Of a stretch of 64,000 nucleotides of DNA, positions 50,030 to 59,008 are shown piece by piece. The stretch is from an uncultured Polaribacter sp. (GTDB lineage: Bacteria > Bacteroidota > Bacteroidia > Flavobacteriales > Flavobacteriaceae), in assembly GCF_947495205.1 (NCBI RefSeq), contig NZ_CANLXV010000013.1, positions 34,802-98,801 on the forward strand. The letters are read 5' to 3'. The notes under the pieces were generated by a model, which saw only the letters and a program-made list of their open reading frames with translations, ran no database searches and was not told the origin of the DNA. A program made the position numbers and the translations under genes. Within the stretch, counting starts at the first letter, position 1, and the number at the start of each line of letters is the position of its first letter.

Positions 50030-51697
50030 TTGAAACAACTGCATTCCTTTTCAACTGATATTTCTGGAATAAAACCTCCAGAAAAATTTACGTTTCCTTT
50101 TTATTATCAACCACATGCATTAGCAAAACTTGCAACAAAACAATTGCAAGACTATTTAGAACATCAAAAAGATTTTACACACAATTTTGGTTTTGCTAAA
50201 GATAAAGCAAATGCTATTGGTAAAATGTTTGGTGTTTTAGTAGTTAAAGATTTAAATAACAATTTTGGCTTTTTAGCTGCCTTTTCCGGAAAATTAGAAG
50301 ATGAATCTTGTCCGGATTATTTTGTTCCGCATGTTTTTAATTTAAGAAGTAAAAATAGTTTCTACAGAAAAGGAGAAATTGAAATAGAAAAATTAAGTGA
50401 ACAATTAGTTGCTTTAGAAAATAATATTGATTTTTTAAAACTTAAAAAAAGAGTTTATAAACGAACTAAAACTATTGAAGAAGATTTAGCATTTCAGCGA
50501 AAAAAAATGAAAGCTGCTAAAAAAAACAGAAAAGCTCGTAAAAAAGAAGGCGCAATAACGCTTTCTGAAAAAGATTTTAAAGCCTTACTTCAAACATTAG
50601 CGCAAGAAAGTTTTAATGATCAGTTTTTTTATAAAGAGTTGGTAATTTATTATGATGATAAAATTGCCAAAGACAAAACAAAACTCAATAACTTAGAAGA
50701 AAAAATTGCTTTCTTAAAAAGTGAACGCAAAAGAATTTCTGCAAATTTACAACACACATTATTTGAGAAGTTTCAATTTCTAAATCAACAAAAAGAAAGC
50801 AAAGCGTTAATTGCTATTTTTAATAATCCTGAAATAAAACCACCTGCAGGTGCTGGAGAATGTGCAGCTCCTAAACTTTTACAATTTGCTTTTTTAAACA
50901 ATTTAAAACCTGTTTGCATGGCAGAGTTTTGGTGGGGAATTTCACCAAACTCGGCAATTAGAAAGCATAAAAATTATTATCCTGCTTGCCAAAGCAGATG
51001 TAAACCCATTTTAAATCACATGCTAAAAGGCATTAAAATGGATGAGAATTTACTGCTAAAACAAGCTGCTGACAATTTAAATTTAGAAATTATTTTTGAA
51101 GATGATGCCATTCTTGTTGTTAACAAACCTGCTGAATTTTTATCGGTTCCTGGCAAAGAATTAACAGATTCTGTTTACACTAGAATTAAAGAAAAATATC
51201 CCAATGCAACTGGTCCTTTAATTGTGCATCGTTTAGACATGTCTACTTCTGGTATTTTAGTTTTAACCAAAACCAAAGAAGCTAACAAAATACTACAAAG
51301 TCAGTTTATAAATAGAACGATTAAAAAACGCTATGTTGCTTTATTAGATGGCACAATTAACAAAGAAAAAGGCACTATAAATTTACCTTTGCGCGTAGAT
51401 TTAGAAGATAGACCTAAACAATTGGTGTGTTTTGAACATGGTAAACCTGCAGAAACATATTATGAAGTTATTGAAAGAAAAAACAACAAAACCCGAATTT
51501 ATTTTTATCCAATAACAGGAAGAACGCATCAATTAAGAGTGCATGCAGCGCATAAAAACGGATTAAACACTCCCATAATTGGAGACGATTTGTATGGTAA
51601 AAAACAAAACAGATTGCATTTACATGCAGAATTTATTAGTTTTTTACATCCATCAACAAGAGAAAAAATGAGTTTTAGTATTGAACCCAACTTCTAA
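50030..51697 (+). CDS. RluA-family pseudouridine synthase with long N-terminal extension
   Basis: LVVNKPAEFLSVPG; LIVHRLDMSTSGILVLTKT; ITGRTHQLRVHAAHK; roughly 350-aa extension containing PPAGAGECAAPKLL and CQSRCKPIL. Confidence 0.9.
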   Translation: MKQLHSFSTDISGIKPPEKFTFPFYYQPHALAKLATKQLQDYLEHQKDFTHNFGFAKDKANAIGKMFGVLVVKDLNNNFGFLAAFSGKLEDESCPDYFVPHVFNLRSKNSFYRKGEIEIEKLSEQLVALENNIDFLKLKKRVYKRTKTIEEDLAFQRKKMKAAKKNRKARKKEGAITLSEKDFKALLQTLAQESFNDQFFYKELVIYYDDKIAKDKTKLNNLEEKIAFLKSERKRISANLQHTLFEKFQFLNQQKESKALIAIFNNPEIKPPAGAGECAAPKLLQFAFLNNLKPVCMAEFWWGISPNSAIRKHKNYYPACQSRCKPILNHMLKGIKMDENLLLKQAADNLNLEIIFEDDAILVVNKPAEFLSVPGKELTDSVYTRIKEKYPNATGPLIVHRLDMSTSGILVLTKTKEANKILQSQFINRTIKKRYVALLDGTINKEKGTINLPLRVDLEDRPKQLVCFEHGKPAETYYEVIERKNNKTRIYFYPITGRTHQLRVHAAHKNGLNTPIIGDDLYGKKQNRLHLHAEFISFLHPSTREKMSFSIEPNF

Positions 51698-51699
51698 AA

Positions 51700-54348
51700 T
51701 TATCTTACAAATCTGTACGTAGCCTTTATTAAAAAAGTATCTTCTGCTGGTGTATTAAACACCTGTTCTCTAATTCCGTCAGATAAAGAATCTCTTGTAT
51801 TTGTGTTACCAACAGAACCTCTAGCCCAAACAAAAAACAACTCAGAACCTGGTATATATTCCCAACGAACAACTAAATTGGTTTGCAATTGTGCAAAAGA
51901 AAAATTAGGATTATTAAAACTATAATCTTCTATTTGATCTCTATTTTCATCAACACTAAAAATGGAACTACCTGAAGTATTTGTAACTTCTTGAATTTGG
52001 TTTTCATCATAAAAATTTACACGATCTGTAAACTTTTCTGCTGTAGCTTCATTTACAAAATTAAAGTTAGAAAACCTTCCTCTAGAAATAAAAGGTTGGC
52101 CATAAAACTGAATGGAAAAATCTGGATTGATGCTATAAGTAAACCTTAATGTAGAAGTAAATTGGTCGTTTTTAATATTCCCTAAAATATACCTTCTTCC
52201 TTCTTGAGTATCTAAAGCAGTTACGTACTGAGATCTATCTTTAGTAATTTCAAATTCGTTTTCAAAAGAAATATTTAAAGCATCTGTAGGTTGATATGCC
52301 AAACCAATACTGTACCTATTTCTACCCAATACATTTTCATCTGAATGTACATTTAAATAGTTTAAAGAATATCTAAAAATTTTACTATTATCAGAACCAA
52401 AAGAAGCAAAAACATACCTACTATTAGCACGTCTCCATCTTGGGCCACCTCTTAGAAAAAAGTTAGAAAATCTTTTAAAATTTGCTCCAAAACCAATTCT
52501 TGTTCTTGCATTATTAATCCAATTGATATCTCCAGAACCTTCAAAACGCAACCTGTTTAAATTTCCTTGAAAATCATACTCTGTTAACTGTTCTAAATTT
52601 ACACCTGCATTTCTATAGGTTTCCGTAGGAATTTGCCACAAATAAGAGGCATTTGCAAACTGTATTACTTCGTCTGTATTTCTTAAAAAACCAACATCAT
52701 TTAGTTCTAACTCTGGAGAACGCCAAATTACACCACCATTATAACGCCAATTTCCACCACCTGCTTTCCCCAACTCTACTCTACCACCAGAACCCGATAA
52801 AGACGTTCTGGTAGGATCTACAGCAACATGTGTTGCACCAGGTCTTTGAAACAAACGCGTTATAGATCTTTGTGTTCTTTCTATAGCTTCTGCGCTACCT
52901 AAAACATGACTAAAAATTACGTTTCCGTCTAAAAAGTAATCTCTGTTTTTCCAGTTGTGTTGAAAATCAATTCCGCCAGAATAAGCCGCTTTATGCAATT
53001 CATTAAAATTACCACCTAAACTTCTGTTTGTTGCCGTAAAAATTGCGCCTAAAAAAGAATTTCTCTCATTAAAATCTTTCTGCGCTCTTGCAACAAAAAA
53101 GTTAGTTAACGGTTCTACAATTTCTTCTCTTGTATCTCCATCTACCTCTCTAATTTCTGCAAATTCATTAGCAGTTACTGTTTCTAAAACTCCTAAAGAC
53201 CAACCGTCTTGTGTTTTTCCAGAGAATTTTGCAGCACCTAAAATTCTAGAATTTAAAGGCTCGTTCGCAAATTCGCCTTCTTGTAAGTTTGCACTTCTGT
53301 GAGGATTTCTACCTATTCTTCTGCTGTAAAATAAATTGTCTTGTCCGTTTGCAAACTGAAAATCAAAAATGTTTCTATTTTCTACAAAGAAAGGGCGTTG
53401 TTCTCTAAAGAAAATCTGAAAACCATCTAAAGCAATGGCTCCTGGATCTGCTTCTACTTGACCAAAATCTGGATTTACGGTTAAATCTAAAGTTAAATCA
53501 TTAGTAACACCAATTTTAGCATCTAAACCAAGATTTACTTTAAAATCTGAACCCGTTCTAAAAGGATTTCCAGCTTCTGCTGGATAATTATCATATTGTA
53601 AAACAGTATAAGGTTGAATTTCTAATTGCTTTTGTGATGGCAAATCTACCAAACCGTGCAATTCTCCTGCTTCACTAATAAAACCTGCTTGATTGTTAGG
53701 TATTCTTTGCCAAAGCGAACGTTCTTGTACTCTAAAAATAGTTCTATTAATATTAAAACCCCAAATTTGTTCTTTTGCTTTACCAAATCTTAATTGACTA
53801 AAAGGAATTTTCATTTCTATGGTATAACCCTTTTCATCTACATTAGCATCTGTGTACCAAACAGGATTCCAACTATCATCCCAATTGTTACCGTTTTCAG
53901 ACACAAACTCTTCGCCTTTTACCCCAGCTGCCGTGGTTGTAAAAACAAATGCAGTTCTTTTATCATGGTAACTATCTATAATTACATTTACGCGGTCTCC
54001 TGCAAAACCATCTCTTCTACTTAATCTTTTTTCTATTAAATCTGGTTCGCCATCATAAGCACGAATAGCAATGTACAAATATTTGTCATCATACATTACC
54101 TTAAACTTTGTTTGGTATAAAGGCGGTGTACCTTCATCTGGTACTCTTTCTACAAAGTCTGAAGACCATGGTACAGCATCCCAAGCATCTTCATTAACTA
54201 GGCCATCTATTACAGGAACTTTTTCTAATTTGTTGGTAGTATAAATTCGTTTTTCTATGAAGATATCTTCTGCAACCGTTAACTCTTGAGTTACACTATT
54301 TAATGCAAAGAAAATACTTAAAAACAGAGAAAAATGTATAAATTTCAT
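51700..54348 (-). CDS. DUF5916 / CBM9-like N-terminal outer-membrane protein
   Basis: VPVIDGLVNEDAWDAVPWSSDFVERVPDEGTPPLYQTKFKVMYDDKYLYIAIRAYD; beta-rich C-terminal barrel-like region. Confidence 0.85.
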   Translation of the reverse strand: MKFIHFSLFLSIFFALNSVTQELTVAEDIFIEKRIYTTNKLEKVPVIDGLVNEDAWDAVPWSSDFVERVPDEGTPPLYQTKFKVMYDDKYLYIAIRAYDGEPDLIEKRLSRRDGFAGDRVNVIIDSYHDKRTAFVFTTTAAGVKGEEFVSENGNNWDDSWNPVWYTDANVDEKGYTIEMKIPFSQLRFGKAKEQIWGFNINRTIFRVQERSLWQRIPNNQAGFISEAGELHGLVDLPSQKQLEIQPYTVLQYDNYPAEAGNPFRTGSDFKVNLGLDAKIGVTNDLTLDLTVNPDFGQVEADPGAIALDGFQIFFREQRPFFVENRNIFDFQFANGQDNLFYSRRIGRNPHRSANLQEGEFANEPLNSRILGAAKFSGKTQDGWSLGVLETVTANEFAEIREVDGDTREEIVEPLTNFFVARAQKDFNERNSFLGAIFTATNRSLGGNFNELHKAAYSGGIDFQHNWKNRDYFLDGNVIFSHVLGSAEAIERTQRSITRLFQRPGATHVAVDPTRTSLSGSGGRVELGKAGGGNWRYNGGVIWRSPELELNDVGFLRNTDEVIQFANASYLWQIPTETYRNAGVNLEQLTEYDFQGNLNRLRFEGSGDINWINNARTRIGFGANFKRFSNFFLRGGPRWRRANSRYVFASFGSDNSKIFRYSLNYLNVHSDENVLGRNRYSIGLAYQPTDALNISFENEFEITKDRSQYVTALDTQEGRRYILGNIKNDQFTSTLRFTYSINPDFSIQFYGQPFISRGRFSNFNFVNEATAEKFTDRVNFYDENQIQEVTNTSGSSIFSVDENRDQIEDYSFNNPNFSFAQLQTNLVVRWEYIPGSELFFVWARGSVGNTNTRDSLSDGIREQVFNTPAEDTFLIKATYRFVR

Positions 54349-54486
54349 TGTAATAGCTTAATTTTTTATGAATTTTTCAAAGAAAATAAAGCACAAAAGT
54401 AGTTTACTTTTTTATTAAGTTTATGTTAATTCGTGCCTTCCTATTTTAACGGATTTTTTCAACAAAAAAATTATTGTAAAACACTA

Positions 54487-54517
54487 TTTGTCAATCAAAT
54501 AAAAAACTATACATTTG
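54487..54517 (+). promoter_or_regulatory. Canonical Bacteroidota promoter for rplM-rpsI (TTTG-N19-TACATTTG)
   Basis: TTTG TCAATCAAATAAAAAACTA TACATTTG. Confidence 0.75.
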
Positions 54518-54573
54518 CACTCCTTTTTTAAGGAAAATTTAATTATTAATAAACAAAAACTAAAAGTGTAATT

Positions 54574-55029
54574 ATGAACACATTAAGTTACAAAACTGTA
54601 TCAGCAAACAGCGCTACTGTAAACAAGGAGTGGGTTTTAGTTGATGCAGACGGTCAAACGTTGGGTCGTCTAGCTTCTAAAGTTGCAAAACTAATTAGAG
54701 GTAAATACAAGCCAAATTACACTCCTCATGTAGATTGTGGAGACAACGTGGTTATTATCAACGCAGAAAAAATTAACCTAACTGGAAACAAGTGGAGAGA
54801 CAAATCTTACATTCGTCACACAGGTTACCCAGGAGGACAAAGATCATTAACTGCAACAGAAATGTTTGAGAAAGATCCTACAAGATTAATCGAAAAAGCA
54901 GTAAAAGGTATGTTACCAAAGAATACTTTAGGTAGCGCTTTGTACAGAAACTTGTATGTATATGCAGGTACTGAGCACAAACAAGATGGGCAAACGCCTA
55001 AAGCTATTAACCTTAACGATCTTATATAA
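54574..55029 (+). CDS. rplM: 50S ribosomal protein L13
   Basis: EWVLVDADGQTLGRLASKVAKLIRGKYKPNYTPHVDCGDNVVIINA. Confidence 0.98.
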   Translation: MNTLSYKTVSANSATVNKEWVLVDADGQTLGRLASKVAKLIRGKYKPNYTPHVDCGDNVVIINAEKINLTGNKWRDKSYIRHTGYPGGQRSLTATEMFEKDPTRLIEKAVKGMLPKNTLGSALYRNLYVYAGTEHKQDGQTPKAINLNDLI

Positions 55030-55031
55030 TA

Positions 55032-55418
55032 ATGGATACAGTTCACAAAATAGGTAGAAGAAAAACAGCAGTTGCTCGTATTTACTTAAATGAAGGTAAA
55101 GGTAACATTACTGTAAACAAGAAAGATTACAAAGATTATTTTTCAACAGGAACTTTACAATATAAAGTACAACAGCCATTAATGTTAACAGAAAACTTAG
55201 AATCTTATGATATCAAAGTTAATGTTTACGGTGGTGGTATTACTGGTCAAGCAGAAGCTATTCGTTTAGCAATTACTAGAGCATTAGTTGCTATAGATGC
55301 AGATCACAGAGCAGTCTTAAAACCAGAAGGATTATTAACGAGAGACCCAAGAATGGTTGAACGTAAGAAATTTGGTCAGAAGAAAGCACGTAAGAAATTT
55401 CAATTCTCTAAACGTTAA
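55032..55418 (+). CDS. rpsI: 30S ribosomal protein S9
   Basis: GRRKTAVARIYLNEGKGNITVN...KKARKKFQFSKR. Confidence 0.98.
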   Translation: MDTVHKIGRRKTAVARIYLNEGKGNITVNKKDYKDYFSTGTLQYKVQQPLMLTENLESYDIKVNVYGGGITGQAEAIRLAITRALVAIDADHRAVLKPEGLLTRDPRMVERKKFGQKKARKKFQFSKR

Positions 55419-55598
55419 TATTTTTTTGAAAGTTACACATAGCTTGTCTAAGTGTATTTCAAAATTTATTAAACCATACAGAGAACTGTTATTATTACAC
55501 AATTATAATATTAAACAGTTTAGTATCTAAATAGTTAAGACTCGCAAGACTACTTAATTATTGATTTCAAAAAACAGAAAGTAAACACATTTTAAAAA

Positions 55599-56381
55599 AT
55601 GGCAAACGTAAACATTCAAGAATTATTAGACAATGGTGTACATTTTGGTCACTTAACAAGAAAGTGGAATCCAAACATGGCTCCTTATATTTATACAGAA
55701 CGTAATGGTGTACACATCATTGATTTGTATAAAACTGCTGCAAAAATAGAAGAGACTTCAGAAGCTTTAAAAAAGATTGCAAACTCTGGTCGTAAAATTT
55801 TATTTGTTGCAACAAAAAAGCAAGCAAAAGATATTGTATCAGAAAAAGCAAAAGCTGTAAACATGCCTTTCATTACAGAAAGATGGCCAGGTGGTATGTT
55901 AACAAACTTTGTTACTATTAGAAAAGCTGTTAAAAAAATGGCTCAAATTGATAGAATGAAGACTGATGGATCTTTTGACGCATTGTCTAAAAGAGAAAAA
56001 TTACAAATTAACCGTCAGAGAGAAAAATTAGAGAAGAATTTAGGTTCTATTTCTGATATGACTCGTTTACCTGGTGCTTTATTTGTAATTGACATTAAGA
56101 AAGAGCATATTGCAGTTGCAGAAGCGCAAAAATTAAACATTCCAATTTTTGCAATGGTAGATACAAACTCTGACCCAAGACAGGTAGATTTTGTTATACC
56201 AGCAAATGATGATGCTTCTAAGTCTATAGACAAAGTATTATCTTTTGTTACTGATGCTATCGCAGAAGGTTTATCTGACAGAAAAGCAGATAAAGAAAAA
56301 ACAAAAGAAGCTAAAGCTGCTCCTGTAAAAGAAGAAGCTAAAGCAGAAGTTGCTGAAAAAGCTACTGAAGAAAAAAAATAA
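55599..56381 (+). CDS. rpsB: 30S ribosomal protein S2
   Basis: NVNIQELLDNGVHFGHLTRKWNPNMAPYIY. Confidence 0.98.
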   Translation: MANVNIQELLDNGVHFGHLTRKWNPNMAPYIYTERNGVHIIDLYKTAAKIEETSEALKKIANSGRKILFVATKKQAKDIVSEKAKAVNMPFITERWPGGMLTNFVTIRKAVKKMAQIDRMKTDGSFDALSKREKLQINRQREKLEKNLGSISDMTRLPGALFVIDIKKEHIAVAEAQKLNIPIFAMVDTNSDPRQVDFVIPANDDASKSIDKVLSFVTDAIAEGLSDRKADKEKTKEAKAAPVKEEAKAEVAEKATEEKK

Positions 56382-56429
56382 TTGAATAACAATTTAGAAA
56401 CATTACGTTTCTTTAAAAATATAAGTAAC

Positions 56430-57395
56430 ATGGTAAAAGTAAGTGCTGCTGATGTTAAAAAATTAAGAGAAGCTACTGGAGCTGGAATGATGGACTGTAA
56501 AAAGGCATTAGTTGAAGCAGAAGGTAACTTTGATCAAGCAATAGACGTTTTACGTAAAAAAGGACAGAAAATTGCTGCAAAAAGAGCTGATAGAGAATCT
56601 ACAGAAGGTGTTGCAGTAACTAGAATTAACGACGCAAAAACAGAAGGTGTTGCAATTGTATTAGCTTGTGAAACAGACTTTGTTGGTAAAAACGAAAAGT
56701 TTGTTGCTTTAGGTGGTGAGTTTGCAGATATCGCTTTAAATTACAACAGTAAAGAAGATTTCTTAGCTGCAGATTTTGGAGGTATGACAGTTGCTGATAA
56801 ATTAGTTGAACAAACTGGTGTTATTGGAGAAAAATTAGAAATTACTGCTTTTGAAAAAGTAAGTGCTGCCTATGTTGGTGCTTATACACACATTGGTAAA
56901 ATTGCTGCATTAGTAGGTTTATCTAATGCTGTAGATAAAGCAGATGAATTATCTAAAGATATTGCAATGCAAGTTGCCTCTATGGGTGCTAGCATTTTAT
57001 CTTACAAAGATTTTGATCCTGCTTATGTAGCTGCAGAAACTGAAGCTAGAATTGCAGTGATTGAAAAAGATAACATCGAGTTAGGTAGATTGGGTAAAAC
57101 ATTAAAAAATGTACCTCAGTTTATTTCTATGTCTCAATTAACTCCAGAAGTTTTAGCTAACGCTGAAGAAGCTGCAAAAGCTGAGTTGAAAGCAGAAGGA
57201 AAACCAGAGCAAATCTGGGATAGAATCTTACCAGGTAAAATGGAAAGATTTATTTCTGATAACACAACGTTAGATACAGAGCAGTGTCTTTTAGACCAAG
57301 CTTTTATTAAAGATGAAAAGAAAAATGTTGCACAATATGTTGCTACATTTGGTGATGTTGCTGTTTCTTCTTTTAAAAGAGTAACTTTAGGATAA
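56430..57395 (+). CDS. tsf: Elongation factor Ts (start re-assigned to MVKVSAADVK)
   Basis: VKKLREATGAGMMDCKKALVEAEGNFDQAIDVLRKKG. Confidence 0.97.
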   Translation: MVKVSAADVKKLREATGAGMMDCKKALVEAEGNFDQAIDVLRKKGQKIAAKRADRESTEGVAVTRINDAKTEGVAIVLACETDFVGKNEKFVALGGEFADIALNYNSKEDFLAADFGGMTVADKLVEQTGVIGEKLEITAFEKVSAAYVGAYTHIGKIAALVGLSNAVDKADELSKDIAMQVASMGASILSYKDFDPAYVAAETEARIAVIEKDNIELGRLGKTLKNVPQFISMSQLTPEVLANAEEAAKAELKAEGKPEQIWDRILPGKMERFISDNTTLDTEQCLLDQAFIKDEKKNVAQYVATFGDVAVSSFKRVTLG

Positions 57396-57461
57396 GACAA
57401 ACTTATAATTCCTTTATTCACTGAAACCAATTCAGTGTAAGCTTAAGAATTTAAATATTTT

Positions 57462-57501
57462 AAACCTCATAATTCTACAAATAGAATTGTGAGGTTTTTT
57501 T
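57462..57501 (+). terminator. Terminator downstream of tsf
   Basis: AAACCTCATAATTCTAcaaaTAGAATTGTGAGGTTTTTTT. Confidence 0.85.
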
Positions 57502-57529
57502 GTGTTTCAAAAAAGAAACTGTAATTTTG
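57499..57529 (+). promoter_or_regulatory. Canonical promoter for pyrH-frr (TTTG-N19-TAATTTTG)
   Basis: TTTG TGTTTCAAAAAAGAAACTG TAATTTTG; the -33 box overlaps the tsf terminator T-tract. Confidence 0.7.
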
Positions 57530-57578
57530 CACAACCTTATTCTCACCAAAGTGAGAATTTCAAAAAATAAAAAGCTAC

Positions 57579-58289
57579 ATGCAATACAAAAGAATTCTTT
57601 TAAAACTCAGTGGAGAAGCTTTAATGGGCGATAGACAATACGGTATAGACCCCAAAAGACTCTCAGAATATGCTAAAGAAATTAAACAAGTAGTTGCAAA
57701 AGGCATAGAAGTTGCTATTGTAATTGGCGGTGGAAACATTTTTAGAGGTGTTGCAGGTGCAGCCAATGGTATGGATCGCGTGCAAGGAGATCATATGGGA
57801 ATGCTAGCCACTTGTATAAATGGTTTAGCCTTACAAAGCGCCTTAGAAGAAGAAGGCGTTTATACACGTTTGCAAACGGCTCTAGAAATTAAAGAAGTTG
57901 CAGAACCTTATATTAAAAGAAAAGCGATTCGTCATTTAGAAAAAGGACGTGTAGTAATTTTTGGTGCAGGAACAGGTAACCCGTACTTTACAACAGATAC
58001 AGCTGCTGTATTAAGAGCTATAGAAATAGATGCAGATGCAATTTTAAAAGGTACACGAGTAAACGGCATTTACAATGTAGATCCAGAAAAAGATAAAAAT
58101 GCCATAAAATTTGAAAGTATTTCTTTTAAAGACGTTATTTCTAAAGGCTTAAAAGTTATGGATATGACTGCTTTTACATTAAGTGAAGAAAATAAATTAC
58201 CAATTATTGTTTTTGATATGAATACGAATGGAAATTTATTAAAGTTGGTTTCTGGAGAAAAAATTGGTACTATTGTTGATAATATTTAA
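57579..58289 (+). CDS. pyrH: UMP kinase
   Basis: [46 protein letters not shown]. Confidence 0.97.
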   Translation: MQYKRILLKLSGEALMGDRQYGIDPKRLSEYAKEIKQVVAKGIEVAIVIGGGNIFRGVAGAANGMDRVQGDHMGMLATCINGLALQSALEEEGVYTRLQTALEIKEVAEPYIKRKAIRHLEKGRVVIFGAGTGNPYFTTDTAAVLRAIEIDADAILKGTRVNGIYNVDPEKDKNAIKFESISFKDVISKGLKVMDMTAFTLSEENKLPIIVFDMNTNGNLLKLVSGEKIGTIVDNI

Positions 58290-58350
58290 GTAAATACAGC
58301 TTTATAATTTCCAAAATTAGGATTTTTAGAAGCAGTAAAACATTTTTAAA

Positions 58351-58905
58351 ATGAACGAAGAAATAGAATTTATATTAGACACTGCTAAAGAAGCAATGAA
58401 TAAAGCCATTGCTCACTTAGAAAAAGAATTAGTTTCTATTAGAGCAGGTAGGGCAACTCCTGCTATGTTAAGTACAGTTATGGTAGATTATTATGGTGCA
58501 CAAACTCCTTTAGGGCAAGTTGCTAACGTAAATACGCCAGATGCTAGAACCTTAAGCATTCAGCCTTGGGAAAAGAATATGCTACAAGAAATTGAAAAAG
58601 CAATTCAGCTTGCCAACTTAGGTTTTAATCCTATGAATAATGGAGATATTATAATGATTAATGTACCGCCTTTAACAGAAGAACGCAGAAAAGGTTTAGC
58701 TAAGCAAGCTAAAGCAGAAGCAGAAGACGCTAAAGTTGGTATTAGAAATGCCCGTAAAGAAGCGAATAACGACATCAAAAAAACAGATATATCTGACGAT
58801 ATGAAAAAAATTTCGGAAGATGATGTGCAAAAATTAACAGATACATTTGTAAAGGTTATCGAAGAAAAATTAGCCGTTAAAGAAAAAGAAATTATGACAA
58901 TATAA
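58351..58905 (+). CDS. frr: Ribosome recycling factor
   Basis: SIRAGRATPAMLSTVMVDYYGAQTPLGQVANV; PPLTEERRKGLAKQAK. Confidence 0.97.
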   Translation: MNEEIEFILDTAKEAMNKAIAHLEKELVSIRAGRATPAMLSTVMVDYYGAQTPLGQVANVNTPDARTLSIQPWEKNMLQEIEKAIQLANLGFNPMNNGDIIMINVPPLTEERRKGLAKQAKAEAEDAKVGIRNARKEANNDIKKTDISDDMKKISEDDVQKLTDTFVKVIEEKLAVKEKEIMTI

Positions 58906-58929
58906 TTTCATATAACCATATCTTTTAAA

Positions 58930-58962
58930 GAAAGAGTGTTTTTTAAAACACTCTTTTTTTTT
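58930..58962 (+). terminator. Terminator downstream of frr
   Basis: AAAGAGTGTTTTttAAAACACTCTTTTTTTT. Confidence 0.85.
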
Positions 58963-59008
58963 GTGCCTTACCCTAGTAATTTAACTACCTTTGCAAAAAT
59001 TTTTCTAC

